Assembly (NCBI GenBank): GCA_036362985.1
Contig: JAYGXS010000001.1
Location: 39,391,738 to 39,455,737 of the forward strand
Source of the DNA: Ligula intestinalis
Taxonomy: Eukaryota; Platyhelminthes; Cestoda; Diphyllobothriidea; Diphyllobothriidae
Direction of reading: 5' to 3'
Length of the DNA: 64,000 bases
Shown in pieces: positions 10,730 to 21,789 of this stretch. The position numbers and the translations under genes are program-made. Numbering within the stretch: position 1 is the first letter of the stretch; each line of letters opens with the position of its first letter. Below the pieces are notes generated by a model, which did not search any database, had not been told where the DNA came from, and was given only the letters and a program-made list of their open reading frames with translations.

Positions 10730-10934
10730 CAAGTCAATTTATTCAGGGAAATATAGGCAAATGCCTTTGAACTCCCTATCGGTACACAGTAGTTAAGAAA
10801 TGCATCGACAATGCTGAAAATTTCAAAGAAGTTCGTTTACGTAATTGTGGGTGGCTACTCACCTTTTCCAAGTAATTTAATCAGATATTATGATGTCAGT
10901 TAGCACGAGCCAGAAGTTGTAACTGAGAAAAAAA
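10730..10934 (-). mobile_element. LINE A 3' terminus, short antisense remnant
   Basis: The reverse complement contains AGGGAGTTCAAAGGCATTTG and CCCTGAATAAATTG, matching the 3' end of the LINE A at 56,485-56,530 (AGGGAGTTCAAAAGCATTCG; CCCTCAATAAACTG). It includes an AATAAA-like signal. The remaining bases to 10,934 show nothing. Confidence 0.6.
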
Positions 10935-11290
10935 GAGCAGACAGTGAAAAAACTCCCAAGGCATGGCTCAGATTTCACAAGATGGAATGTAGTTTATGGT
11001 TTTTTAGGAAAAAAACTGTCGCTCGTTGGAAAAAGTGTTTGAAAATATGCCAGGATGCAGCTGTAAATGTTGGCGGCAGATAAGGGGGTCTACCGCGACT
11101 TATATCTTGATCGGAAATGCCATACGGAAACGAGGACGAGACTGCAGAGTCACGAGGAGATCCCGAAAAAATCGGAGCTGTGACCACGATACGCATTTGT
11201 CGATTTCTGGGACCGTCATCAACGCGACGAAAACAGGAGAAGCCGTCACGATCGCAACTATCCGTTAATGGTTGACATACGCCAGCTGCA
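10935..11290 (+). repeat. Hairpin-bearing dispersed repeat R1, copy 2
   Basis: Begins GAGCAGACAGTGAAAAAACT, identical over its first 20 bases to copy 3. The matching AGGAAAAAAACTGTCGCTC arm follows at about 11,007-11,025. The downstream part is diverged from copies 1 and 3. No coding content is supported. Confidence 0.65.
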
Positions 11291-11432
11291 TGAACAGAGA
11301 TGAATTTAATGGAAAAAAACAATTTCATAATTAAATGTTACTCAAGCGAAGCAAGTAATATTATATGAAATAATATATTTCCTTCGTCTGAAGTAGGCCT
11401 GTAGCAATTAACTGGTGTTAGAGTGAGCATTG

Positions 11433-12240
11433 CTATAGCAGTCTAGCTTTTTTAAAGACTTCTACGGAAGTGGACATAACAACATCTAGGGGCAGAGCAT
11501 TCCATGCTTCAACCACTCTTTTACAAATGAAGAACTTTCGTAGGTCTTGTCTGGCCCCTGTTATGCGTAGTTTGAACGAATGTCCCCTTAAGTTCGTGGT
11601 TCTAGCCAACTCGAATAACTCTTCAGGCACTAGGCAGCAGTCCTGACCGCGCATTTTACGGAATGTTTGCATCAGATCGCCACGTAGCTGCCTGTAACTA
11701 AAAGGAAAGAGGTCGAGGTTTGCTAAACGTGTTTCATAGGGTAACGGTCCCTGTCCGGTCACGAGCTTAGTTGCACGTCTTTATACCTTCTCGAGGAGAC
11801 TGAGGTCTTTCGCGGTCCAGGGTTTCCATGCTTGGATAGCAAACTCCAGTTTCGGTCGTACAAATGTTCCAAAGACCTCTGCGAAGCAGTCGTTATCAAA
11901 TACGCAGTAAGCCCGTTTGAACAGGTACAGGACGGACATCGCAGACTTAGATACTTTTGCGCAATGCAGCGAGGGCTTAAGCGACGTCGTGATCCACAAT
12001 CCTAAATCTTTCTGCGAGTCCACTTCTTGCAGTCGGATGCCATTCAGGCTGTAAACCATTGGATTCTGAGAGCTGCGTCTACCTACTCGCAGGATACGGC
12101 ACTTGTTCTCATTAAATGGCAAATGGCACTTGTTGTCACTGCACTTGTTCACATTAAATGGAAAATGGTTCCTGTTGTCATTACAGCCCTACTGTCATCG
12201 GAAGACCCCAAGTTATTGATAGGAATGGCTTGAGTCTTGT
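11433..12240 (-). pseudogene. LINE family A, RT thumb/C-terminal part
   Basis: Two frames, 12,152-11,781 and 11,762-11,433, separated by a stop, give LPFNENKCRILRVGR, LQEVDSQKDLGLWIT, FVRPKLEFAIQAWKPW, then [20 protein letters not shown] and [10 protein letters not shown]. This is the C-terminal half of the LINE A ORF2 seen at 14 and 55 kb. A local duplication of about 40 bp (12,101-12,180, CATTAAATGG..AATGG twice) disrupts its upstream end. Confidence 0.82.
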
Positions 12241-12439
12241 GTTTTCCTTACGTTCACCAGAGATAGGCTTCTTTGTGAAGCTGAGATGGCACTGTTCAGA
12301 GCTGGCATCGTGCTGCCCCCTTCTGCATTGGTGGTTTCCTTCAGTGATTTGTATGTAGCCTTAGCGTACCACTACCCTGCTTTTGCTGGATCTCCGTACC
12401 CGTATCAATATGTACGTTTGAAGTGTTACAGTCAGTCAA

Positions 12440-13400
12440 TCCTCTTGATGACTTTGTTTATGTAAAGTAAGCATTACATCTTAACACTCATTGTAAAAAA
12501 TTTTAAACATTGAAAATAATGAGATACCAAATTACAAGACAACTTCAAGTGAATTGTTGCGGCTCATTGCAAAACAATGCGACTAGAGAGAAATTCCGGA
12601 GGATTGTTAAAAGTTTGGCCGTAGGTAGTCATGTTGTGAGAGCCATCTTTTGCAAATATAATTGCGTCAAGGATTCTTTTAAGATCAGAAATTTTGTCAA
12701 CGATAACCATCTTGCTTGGTAACGAGTTCCAGGACCGAACAACTCTTTGGCTGAAGAAATAGCTTTTGAGGTCCAATCAGGTTCGTTTGCATCTGATCTT
12801 GTATAGTTGACCGTGCAGGTGATTGAAAGAGGTAAATTCGCAGAAATCCTCCGGTTTCAGTGAGGTACCATGGCTACGGATAATCCAAAGTGAGAGTATT
12901 AGGCTTCAATGTAATTGTCTGCATATATGTATATTTAAAACGTTACAGACATGGAATACCCTTGAGGACCCTATTAATGTAAAGTAAACCATATCCTTGT
13001 TACAGTCAATATTAAGTTGTGGCAAGAAATATGGTGCCATGACACACTTTCGAATGAATTGTCGCGGAACAGTTTGGAAATAGTTTACAGCCAGGAAACT
13101 TTTTTATAATGCTGGCAATAAGAAATCGTGTGTAAATGTTACCTTTCGTCAAATAAAATGACATCAAGTTTTCTTTTAAACTCCGCAAGGGTGTCAACGG
13201 AAACGGTCTCGCTTGATAGCAAGTTCTAAGGGAAAACAGACGAAACAAGTGAATCCGTCCCAATCTAGGGAGCTCAAGGGCGAAAGCCTTCTTCCCTTAA
13301 TAAAGTGACTTAATAGATATAAGTGTTTAAGTGGTGTTATTAAGAAAAGAAGGCTTTCGCCCTTGAGTTTCGTATTCATATCCAAAAATCGCAAACGAGT
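12440..13400 (-). pseudogene. Two tandem LINE 3' fragments
   Basis: Minus frames 12,776-12,564 (YFFSQRVVRSWNSLP) and about 13,300-13,012 are both LINE C-termini (FSxRVVxxWNxLP type). They are preceded on plus by similar strings (TTTATGTAAAGTAAGCATTA at about 12,456 and ATTAATGTAAAGTAAACCAT at about 12,973). They lie about 515 bp apart in the same orientation, suggesting a tandem duplication or two insertions. Confidence 0.6.
13273..13367. repeat. Perfect 21-bp inverted repeat with 53-nt loop
   Basis: Arms 13,273-13,293 (CTCAAGGGCGAAAGCCTTCT plus T) and 13,347-13,367 are exact reverse complements. The arms fall within LINE-derived sequence. Confidence 0.9.
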
Positions 13401-13659
13401 TCAACCTTAACAACGGTATACAATAAAAGGTAGGCTTAACGTCAGCGATAGTGGTGAGCCAGTTGCAAACTGCTGCTACTGACAAAATATCCATTACATC
13501 TGTCACAGTTTCTCAGCAGTATAAGTATCAGTATATTGAGGGATATGTAGGAAAAATTCCTTTGAGTGCCTTATTTGTACATATGTGCAGTGGTAGCAGA
13601 AAATTTGTTTCTCAGACTGTTGGTGAGGCCAGATGTCCTGTATCATAGGATGAAAATAG

Positions 13660-13990
13660 GAGCAGACAGTGAAAAAACTCCTTAAGGATTTTTAGGAGAA
13701 AAACTGTCGCTCTTGGGGGGTAATGCGTGGGATTTAAGGAAAAAAGGGGGTTCCAACGGGGGGCATTACAAAGGTTCCCAGGATCATCAACGTGTGGAAG
13801 CCGCATCCTGATTCTTCCTTGCTGATTGCAGAGTCCGCCAACGGAACTGGAAAAATAGAGGCATCCATCCAGATCGTCGACAGTCCGCTTTGGGTCGAAC
13901 CAAGGGTGAACGTTTAGGCCGTCAGGTCTGGCTGATAAGATCGCTAGCGGGGTAATAACGGTACGCAGATAGCCAAGTAGGGTGGACCGC
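13660..13990 (+). repeat. Hairpin-bearing dispersed repeat R1, copy 3
   Basis: Begins GAGCAGACAGTGAAAAAACT. An inverted partner ACTGTCGCTC at 13,703-13,712 pairs with GAGCAGACAGT at 13,660-13,670, closing a short hairpin. Continues with blocks shared with copy 1 (GAGTCCGCCAACGGAACTG; GGGTCGAACCAAGGGTGAA). All three copies are in plus orientation next to LINE fragments. Confidence 0.7.
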
Positions 13991-14049
13991 AGAGACCTTC
14001 GCATGAGACTATGCGTGGGAGGGCGTTATAAATAGCAACGTGAATGATA

Positions 14050-15670
14050 TAAAAACTAATACTACTGAAAAATGGAAAGTAGTATTACTATCGTGCACTG
14101 CTGTTTCGGTCCAGTTTTCGCTTAAAAACCTCTAGCAATTCCGACATAACGACGTCCTGAGAAAACGCATTCCACGCTCCGACCACCCTTTTTGAGAAGA
14201 AGTGTTCCCCAGCGTCCAGCCTGGCCCCTGTCACCTTTAATTTGAGAAGATGACCCCTCAGATTCGTGGTCGCTGCTAATTCGAAAAAATCCCCTGATAT
14301 AAGACAGCAGTCTTGAAGATGTAATACGCGGAATGCTAGTATCAGGTCCCCCCGAAGCTGCCTGGAGCGCAATGGGAAGAGGTTGAGATTCAACAGCCGT
14401 GTTTCATAAGGCTGCGAGCCCTGCCCCATAACAAATTTGGTTGCGCGCCGTTGTACCTTTTCCAGGATGTTGATGTCTTTCGTGGCCCAGGGTCTCCAAG
14501 CTTGGATAGCGGATTCTAGGCGCGGTCGTACGAAGGTTCCGAAGACTTTTGTGATGCACTCTTCATTGAAGGTAGCAAAAGCTCCTCTGACGAGGTGTAG
14601 GATCGACATCGCGGACTTGGCTACCTTTGTGCAATGCAGGGAGGGTTTAAGCGAGGGCGTAATCTAGACTCTTAAGTCTTTCTGGGCGTTCACTTCCTTC
14701 AATGGTATGTCATTCAGTCGGTAAGCCGTGCCGTTTGAAGAACCGGATTTGCCAACTCGAATGGTGGTGCACTTGCGCTCATTGAACGGTAAGAGCCAGT
14801 CCGCCGACCATTGTTGAAGTCTATTTAAATTTTCCTGTAAGTGCACTTCGTCAGCCGCAGTTCGATTTACGCTCCAAAGTTTTATATCATCGGCAAACAT
14901 GGTGATACCTCAATCCAGTTCGCGGACACAGTCGTTGATGTAGATAACAAACAAGATAGGGCCGAGAACGGAGCCTTGGGGAACACCACTCTCAACCGCA
15001 ACCTTAGCTGACTGTTTGCTGCTGATGTGGACAGTTTGCGAGCGACCGATTAGGAAGCTTTTTATCCACGTAAGGTGCCTACCCCTTACTCCTATGTGGC
15101 TGCGTTTTTAAAGGAGGCGGAGGTGTGGCACGCTATCGAAAGCCTTTTTGAAATCAATATAGACAGCGTGCACTGAGTGTCCACTATCGACTGCCTCAAT
15201 CCACCGTTCTAAACAGTAGAGCAAGTTTGTTACGCAGGACCTACCTCTACAAAAACCATGCTGAGCATCCGATAGCAGATGGTTTTGTTCCAGGAACTGC
15301 ATAAGTTGATGCTTGATAATTTTTTTCATGATTTTGAAACAGATTGCACTAAGGCTGACCGGTCGGTAGTTATTCGCTGAGACCCGGCTAACCCCTTATA
15401 TAGCGGCCTAATTCTCGCAGATTTCCAATCTACTGGTAGGCATCCGGTCTTGAAGGAGGTTTGGAAGAGCATAGAGAGTGGTTTGGCCAACTCATTGGCG
15501 AGCTCCTTCCAAATGTTGGCTTGTACGTCGTCGGGACCTGGTGACTTAGATTCTTTTAACCTTAAGAATTCCTTAAGAAAAACAGCCTCGGGGAATTGCT
15601 CTGTCTCAACTATTGTATCCGCTTCGGTGTCGTCAATGGGGTGATCGTATGCCATTTCCTTTGTGAAGAC
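14050..15670 (-). pseudogene. LINE family A, 3' half (RT and C-terminus), split by Gypsy
   Basis: Minus frames in order: RT entry VFTKEMAYDHPID and KESKSPGPDDVQANIWKELA (15,326-15,660), YIDFKKAFDSVPH (15,329-15,108), MFADDIKLWSVNRT with an intact FADD box (14,900-14,664), then SIQAWRPWATKDI-type thumb and FSKRVVGAWNAF (14,609-14,088). Frameshifts separate the pieces. The 5' half continues at 22,848 on the far side of the Gypsy element, in the same orientation. Confidence 0.87.
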
Positions 15671-16198
15671 TGTATCGGCTATATCACTAAAAATATACAA
15701 AACGTCTTGGCAAATACACAATGCAAAACTTTCTGAGGTAGTCTAACCGCTAGTAAGTGATTTAACAGACTATTCTAGTGAAAAATTGTAAAAACCGGTA
15801 AATGAGGAGGATGATGATGAAGATTAGAAATGATACAACCCACTGAGATCCTGCATGGTCCTAGCCGGCAGTAGTCAAGCGGTCGACTTGCCAAAGGATG
15901 ACTCTGTGAAGACCGCGATTCAAGTTCGTTGGGCCGCGATTGCAAAAATTGAGAGAAATCTCGTTTGCAAATTGTTGCTGGATTCTCCTGAGCCCGAGAA
16001 GGAACACCAGAGAGGTGTCGTTGAAGGGCAAAGTAAACAGCGGCAGGTGAGGAGAGAATTGAGCTGTTGAGAGTGTTGTGCAAGACAGTTGCTAGCACGC
16101 GTCAAAACCGAAAGTGTGCAAGTGTGTTCGATTTGAGTTTAAACAAAATTGTTTATTGATAAATTTAAAGAACGCACAAGTTGAGCCAAGAGCCCACA
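15671..16198 (-). repeat. Gypsy 3' LTR
   Basis: 528 bp, direct repeat of 22,321-22,847. On minus it starts TGTGGGCTCT and ends in TACA. It shares the TGATACAACCCACTGAGATC block with the other LTR. Confidence 0.93.
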
Positions 16199-16211
16199 TA
16201 ACTCCCCCACC
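16199..16211 (-). other. Gypsy polypurine tract
   Basis: On minus, GGTGGGGGAGTTA directly precedes the 3' LTR start TGTGGG. Position and composition fit the plus-strand priming site. Confidence 0.75.
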
Positions 16212-16769
16212 AGAGCGTTGGTGGGTTACAAACGCTCGAAAGAAGAGGATGTACAAAAAGGTTAAACAACAAAGTCTCGCAAGTTGGTAGGAACACGTTA
16301 ATGTATACCAGAACGAGTGGAACGTGGGAAAGGAGTGGGAGGGGGTGAGAGGGGTGGTGGCAGGTTTGGGTGGGGAGGGTGGCGGTGGGCTGGGGGCAGC
16401 AGGTGGAATGTAGGGTGAAGGTGCCGTGGAAGTGGAAGTGGACGGACCAGGTGATGGTGTCATGCATTCAACATAGGCCGGCTTCAGTCTGTCGATGGAG
16501 ACCATATCAGTAGCATCAGCCCTTTGAATGACGAAAAATTTGTCCTTCCGTTCAAGCACTTTGAAGGGACTATCATATGGTGAGCAAAGGGGCCTACGAA
16601 CTGCGTTGTGCCGGACAAACACGAATGGGGTTGTGTGCAAGTCGTCTAGCACGAAAACGCGTCGAGGTGTCGCGCGTGTAGGGGGGGGTTGGCGCAGTGT
16701 GGTCATGCGTTTCTGCAGCTGTTGCACGAAGTTGTGCGTGGCGTCAGGGGCGACGGAGGAAGACTGCAC
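16199..16769 (-). pseudogene. Gypsy integrase C-terminal tail
   Basis: The frame at 16,769-16,092 gives VFVRHNAVRRPLCSPYDSPF, KFFVIQR and VSIDRLKPAYVE, the chromatin/GPY-F-like end of Gypsy integrase. A Pro/Ser/Thr-rich tail follows (SPPPPSPPKPATTP). The frame has no stop before the 3' LTR and runs about 100 bp into it. Confidence 0.82.
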
Positions 16770-16909
16770 GAGCTCACCAGGTAAACGGAGGGATGTGCCG
16801 TGAACAGGATCGACGGCAGTTCACTGAATGTCTTCCTTAACAGCTGGGCGAATGCCGGAGGGGACGAACGGCAGGTTGTCACCTTAGTTGCGCGGGGCAT
16901 GTTAAGACA

Positions 16910-17644
16910 TCAACGCGGATGGTGAAAGCGTTCCACGAGGCCGTTTGATGCTGGGTGATAGGCAGTGGTGGTGATATGCGAGCACCCGAGCAGTTTGGTG
17001 AACTCACGGAAGAGTGCAGATGTAAACTGACTTCCGCGGTCAGTTGTGAGGGAAGCTGGAACACCGAAGTTGGCTATCCAGCCCGTAAGGAAAACCATGG
17101 CGATATTATCTGCCGAGGTATCCGAGATGGGAACGGCGATGGGCCATCGTGTGAAACGATCAACAGCGGTCAGAATGTGCGTGAAACCGCGAGATGGAGG
17201 TAAAGGTCCGACTAAGTCCATGTGGACGTGTTGAAAACGGGCGTCGGGAACCGCGAACGTGCTGGGAGGTGAAATAGTGTGTCGTTGGACCTTATTCTTT
17301 TGACAGGCTAAGCACTGCCTGGTCCAGGTAGCAATGTCGTTGTTCATCTTTGGCCAGAAGAAACGGGCTGCGATGAGTTTGCGGCCGGCATGAACACCGG
17401 GGTGGGATAGCGAATGGAAATGGTCGAAAACGACTTTACGGTAGGATTGGGACCCCACAGGACGAGGCGTACCTGTAGTAAAATCACACACGATCGACCC
17501 GGGCGACGCTGAGAGGGGAGCCTCAGGCAGATGAAGCACAGAAGACGCAAGCATGTCAATGATAGAATCATCAAGCACCTGCGCTTCTGCAAGCTTCGCC
17601 AGGTCTAACGTGGTGGTGAGAGCGTTGACCTCAGGACGGGACAA
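16910..17644 (-). pseudogene. Gypsy integrase core
   Basis: A 244-codon frame with the zinc-binding HHCC (HSLSHPGVHAGRK..CLACQKNK) and the catalytic D-D-E set (HMDLVGPLP; TDRGSQFTS; NGLVERFH). It ends just before the C-terminal piece, separated by a frame break at about 16,770-16,910. Confidence 0.92.
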
Positions 17645-18170
17645 GGCATCAGCAACGACATTCTCATCACCGCGGACATAGCGTATGTCTGAGGTGAATT
17701 GAGAGATGTAGTCAAAGTGACGTAATTCACGCGGCTAATATCGATCTGGCTAAGCTTTGAGGGCAAAAGTGAGAGGTTCGTGATCCGTGTGGACCTGGAA
17801 GTCTCTTCCCTCGAGCAGGTGGCGAAAATGTCAGATGGCCAGGTAAACGGCGAGAAGTTCACGCGAGAAAGTACTATAGCGAGTCTGCGCCGGCTGAAGC
17901 TTCTGGGAGAAGAAGGTTAGCGGTTGCAACTTTCCGTGGACCTGTTGCTGCAGGAATGCGCCCACGGCAATGTTTGAGGCATTGGTGGTCAGAATAAGCT
18001 GTGTATCAGCATCGGTGCTCAGATGATGAAGCAGGGTTACATCCGCGAGTGCTTTCTTGGCTGCCTCGAATGCTTCCAGGGCACTGGGTGAAAGTTGAAG
18101 CGACTTGGCCTTTGACTTCAAAAGATCCGTCAAAGGTGCCAGGGTGGCGGCGCAATTTGGTATGAAACGC
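17645..18170 (-). pseudogene. Gypsy RNase H
   Basis: The frame 18,133-17,831 reads LILTTNASNIAVGAFLQQ, LQPLTFFSQKL and RYSTFSRELLAVYLAI, the RNase H of Gypsy pol. The first catalytic residue normally lies in TDAS; here it reads TNAS, so a catalytic Asp appears lost. Stops follow near 17,738. Confidence 0.85.
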
Positions 18171-19137
18171 CGGTATTAATTGATTAGGCCGATGAAATGG
18201 CGGAGCTGAGTTATGGACTAAGGGGCTGGAAAAGACAACACGCTTTGCACCTTCTCTGGGAGGGGTGTGATCCCATGTTGGTCAAGATGATGGCCAAAAA
18301 AATCCAGAGAAGTGACGCCAAAAGACACTTATCGACGTTTAGCTGTAGACCATTTTGCTGAAAGCGATCGAAACCTTGGCGTAAGTGTTCAACGTGTTCC
18401 TCGGGTGACGAGCTTGCGACAAGGATGTCGTCGATGTACACAAACGTGAAGGATAGACCGCGCAAAATGTCTTCGACAAAACGCTAAAACGTTTGGGCTG
18501 CGTTCCGCAAACCGAAAGGCATGCGAAGGAATTCAAACAGGCCGAATGGTGTCGTGACGGCGGTTTTAGGGATGTCCTCCTCCGCGACCGGTATTTGGTG
18601 ATATGCTCGCACGAGGTCAATCTTGAAAAAAATCATCCTTCCAGCCAACATGTGGGAAAGGTCATGAATATGGGGAATCGGGTACCGGTCCGGGACTGTA
18701 GCTCGATTGAGAGCGCGATAATCACCGCATGGCCACCAATCATCGGATGACTTTTTGGGAACCATGTTCAGTGGTGAAGCCCATGGACTGGACGAAGGAT
18801 GTATAATCCCCAAATTCAACATGTGCTCGAATTCGTTCTTCGCGATTTGCAGCCTCTCAGGATGAAGCCTACGCGGATGAGCATGGATCTGTCTGCCAGT
18901 GGTAGTTATATGGTGGCAAACGGCGTGTTGAACCTGCTCCGTGAACTGACAGGGCTTAGAAAGGGAAGGATAATTCCTCAAGATATCAGAAAATGGCGGG
19001 CTTGGCACGGCCAAGTGGATGCCAGCGGAAGGCTCACTCAAAACTACCCCGACAGTAAACAGCTGAGAGATAGGATATAGCAACTTCTGATGTTCAAGGT
19101 CAACTGTGAGCCGAAGTGTGACAGGAAATCCCCTCAA
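18171..19137 (-). pseudogene. Gypsy reverse transcriptase
   Basis: The frame 19,137-18,484 contains [35 protein letters not shown] and [21 protein letters not shown] second frame, 18,465-18,211, carries the catalytic FVYIDDILVAS and LNVDKC. A stop at 18,483-18,485 splits them. Confidence 0.92.
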
Positions 19138-19624
19138 ATGATTTGAGACTGAACGTCAGCCTCAATGAAAACCCACTGGAAGCGGCGACGAAGTCCAAGG
19201 TCTAAGGTAAGGGACTGCTGACCGAACGTAGCGATAGAAGTGTTGTTCGCAACCTGCAGAGTAAACTGCGAGGGCTGGAGCTTATGACGTCGAGGGGGCG
19301 GCATAACGCTAACCTCGGCACCTGTGTCAATCAAGAAACGGAACCCTGTGGACTTGTTGGTCACGTAAAACAGGCGACTGTGTCGCGAGTGGCCAGCAAT
19401 ATTCGTCGCCATTAATGGCTGGCGGTGCCGTTACCCGAACGTGAACGTCGAGCATAAGAACAAGGCGGGCCGCATTTAATAGCATCCGGGCCGAATGTTC
19501 GGTGGTACCAGCAGACTTTTTCGTCCGCACGCTCTTTTCGGTGAGAGCGGTTGCGGCTTGCAGCGGGACGAACGCTTTGAAGCCGGTTGAGTGTGAAACA
19601 CATCGTGCTCACTTGAGAGCACAA
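19134..19624 (-). pseudogene. Gypsy gag Cys motif and aspartic protease
   Basis: The frame 19,624-19,412 carries CWYHRTFGPDAIKCGPPCSY, a non-canonical Cys/His knuckle. The next frame, 19,412-19,134, has the protease active site FLIDTGAEVSVMPP. The two overlap by a frame change at 19,412. Confidence 0.87.
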
Positions 19625-19699
19625 TTACCTGACAGTATCTTTAAGATCCTGCAGGTCATCATCTCTGTTGTCTGTCAGTTGAGAGGGTAAAGTAGACCG

Positions 19700-19985
19700 C
19701 GGGAATGAGGTACCAAGTGGTTTAGTGGACTTTTGCTGTGTACGGCTGTCAGTTTTACGGTCGGATCGTGAGGCCGAAACCTGGGAGATGGCATGCTGGG
19801 GTACTGAGGTCGAGGCTTAGTTTACAGCGTACGAACTAGAACTGGGGTTATATTGTTGAATACGGTCTGCGTGATCCATGAATTTGGTCAGCGGAACATC
19901 GTCGTTAAGCAGGGCGAGTACCTTTTGCATTGGATGGGGTAATTTATCCATCCAAATGCGACGGAAAAAAGATCTTATCTTTCAA
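19700..19985 (-). pseudogene. Gypsy gag, 3' part
   Basis: On minus, FFRRIWMDKLPHPMQKVLAL and FMDHADRIQQYNPS follow the LINE insertion point and match the C-terminal half of Gypsy gag. In frame with the upstream gag half once the LINE is ignored. Confidence 0.8.
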
Positions 19986-20005
19986 ATAGACAACAAAAGG
20001 TTTTA

Positions 20006-21022
20006 GTGGGATCCTCATACTCTACTCCTACCGCAATTTTGAGTGGTCTCCTTCAAGGTACCGTGCTAGGTCCTCTGCTCTTTTTGCTTTGCATAAATGA
20101 TATCTTATTGAGTGTTAAACACTCCCAATCTTATATTTATGCAGATGATCTCAAGTGTGTTTACTCCTTCTCTAACATTACGGCCGCGAGATGCTTAGAA
20201 CAAATTCATTCTGATCTGCACGCTCTTTCGGCGTGGAGCTCAACATGGCAGATGGAGTTCTCACCTTCTAAGTGCCGATATATGTGCTTTGGGCCTGAAA
20301 ACCTGCCACAACCTGTTATTTTTCAAGGTTACCCAATGACTGAATGTTCCAGTATCAAGGACCTAGGATTAAGCTACACCAATAAATTAGACCTTTCTCC
20401 TCACGCCGATAGAATTACAGCCAAAGCCGCACAGATCTGTGGCTTTATCTCTTATAATTTCGATCTTCCTGAAATGAAATTAAGACTTTATCGTATGTTC
20501 GTTCTCCCCATCTTAGAATACTGTTGCCCCTTTTTCGGTCTCATGAATGAATGTAGCCGTTCAAAAATTGAACAAATTCAAAAAAATTTCACACGAAAAC
20601 TGCTGCATCCGACAGCTTCTAACACTTGCTACTCAAATAGGTGTCAATTAGCGAAACTAAGGTTCCTTTGGGTCAGGAGATTGGAAGCAGGCTTTTGTCT
20701 CCTTTTTCGGCTTAATAATTGCACAAATTTACCCAGGACTTCTGTCATTACCCCCGTCAGCCGTCCCTACAACCTAAGAAACTCGGCACTTGTTATACCC
20801 CCTCCTGCATCTTCCTCATGTAAACGCTCTTTGTTTTTTGCCTCCAGATATAGCTTTCTTTGGAATAACTTGCCAATCGAAATAAGGTCGTTAACTAGAC
20901 TGTCTGCTTTCAAACAGAGACTGCACATTTATCTTAACACTGACTCTATTAACCTTCTATTCTCCTCATCTTATCCGAGCAGCTTTCTCCATGACCCCGA
21001 GAAAGGACCATCGGGAATTTAG
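20006..21022 (+). pseudogene. LINE B reverse transcriptase, C-terminal two thirds
   Basis: An uninterrupted 338-codon frame: GLLQGTVLGPLLFLLCINDI, catalytic YADDLKCVYSF, WQMEFSPSKC, then thumb/connection (ILEYCCPFFGLMN, IQKNFTRKLL) and the end SLTRLSAFKQRLHIYLN. The fingers and endonuclease are missing because of 5' truncation, so it cannot mobilise itself, but it is the best preserved LINE frame in the window. Presumed start codon: none native; the frame is open upstream to the truncation. Confidence 0.9.
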
Positions 21023-21559
21023 AAGATCCGCTTGAAACTATTCTCTCTGCCTCGTGTCCCCCGAGAACCTAGATAATTCCATCAACCACCGCTGAATCAA
21101 ACGAAGCCACGTGGAAGTACTCAGTCTAAAATGCTGTAGTGTCGTTGAATACTCACCTTCATCAGACCACCCACACCTATTTCTGCTCTACTTCTATCTT
21201 CCTAAGCAGTCTTTTTCTCTTGCACACTTTTTGAACATGGAGGCCCGTTGAACACTGTCTCCATTTTCACTCTTTCTCCATGACCCCAAGAAAGGACCAG
21301 CGGGAATTTAGGAGATCCGCTTGAAACTATTTTCTCTGCCTCGTGTCCCCGAGAACCTAGATGTTTCCATTAACCACCGCTGAATCACACGAAGCCACGC
21401 GGAAGTTCTCAGTCTAAAATGCTGCTGTTTCGTTGAATACTCACCTTCATCATACCACCCACACCTATTTCTGCTCTACTACTATCTTCCTAAGCAGTTT
21501 TTTTCTCTTGCACACTTTTTGAACATGGAGGCCCGTTGAACACTGTCTCCATTTTCACT
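20983..21559 (+). repeat. Tandem duplication in LINE B 3' region, 289-bp unit
   Basis: CTTTCTCCATGACCCC recurs at 20,983 and 21,272. Both units carry the TTTAGAAGATCCGCTTGAAA-type block and end CACTGTCTCCATTTTCACT. They are nearly identical, so the duplication is young relative to the other repeats. Confidence 0.9.
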
Positions 21560-21789
21560 GTAAGATTTTTTTTTACTGCCATAATTTTTCGTTTTTAGTT
21601 CAAAATTACCTGCGAAACATTGCTAAATTTTGTCCCAAAAGGACAATTTCTGCTGACATTATTACGACTTTCTACGTCTACTTGCACATATTGTCAAATT
21701 ATTTTTTTAATTTTTATTTTTTTCGAAATTAACTTTGTATAGATAGTGCCGTACCGGCGCTGAAAAATATAAATTCCGAATAATCTAAG

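Larger units (their letters stand above)
19986..21785 (+). mobile_element. LINE family B inserted in Gypsy gag
   Basis: A 5'-truncated non-LTR element. It holds RT palm to C-terminus (20,006-21,022) and a 3' region with a tandem duplication, ending near CCGAATAATCT. On the right, gag minus sequence ends at RHLLPGRT; on the left it resumes FFRRIWMD. A short ATCT string at both junctions is a possible target duplication, but the boundary is ambiguous by a few bases. Confidence 0.85.
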
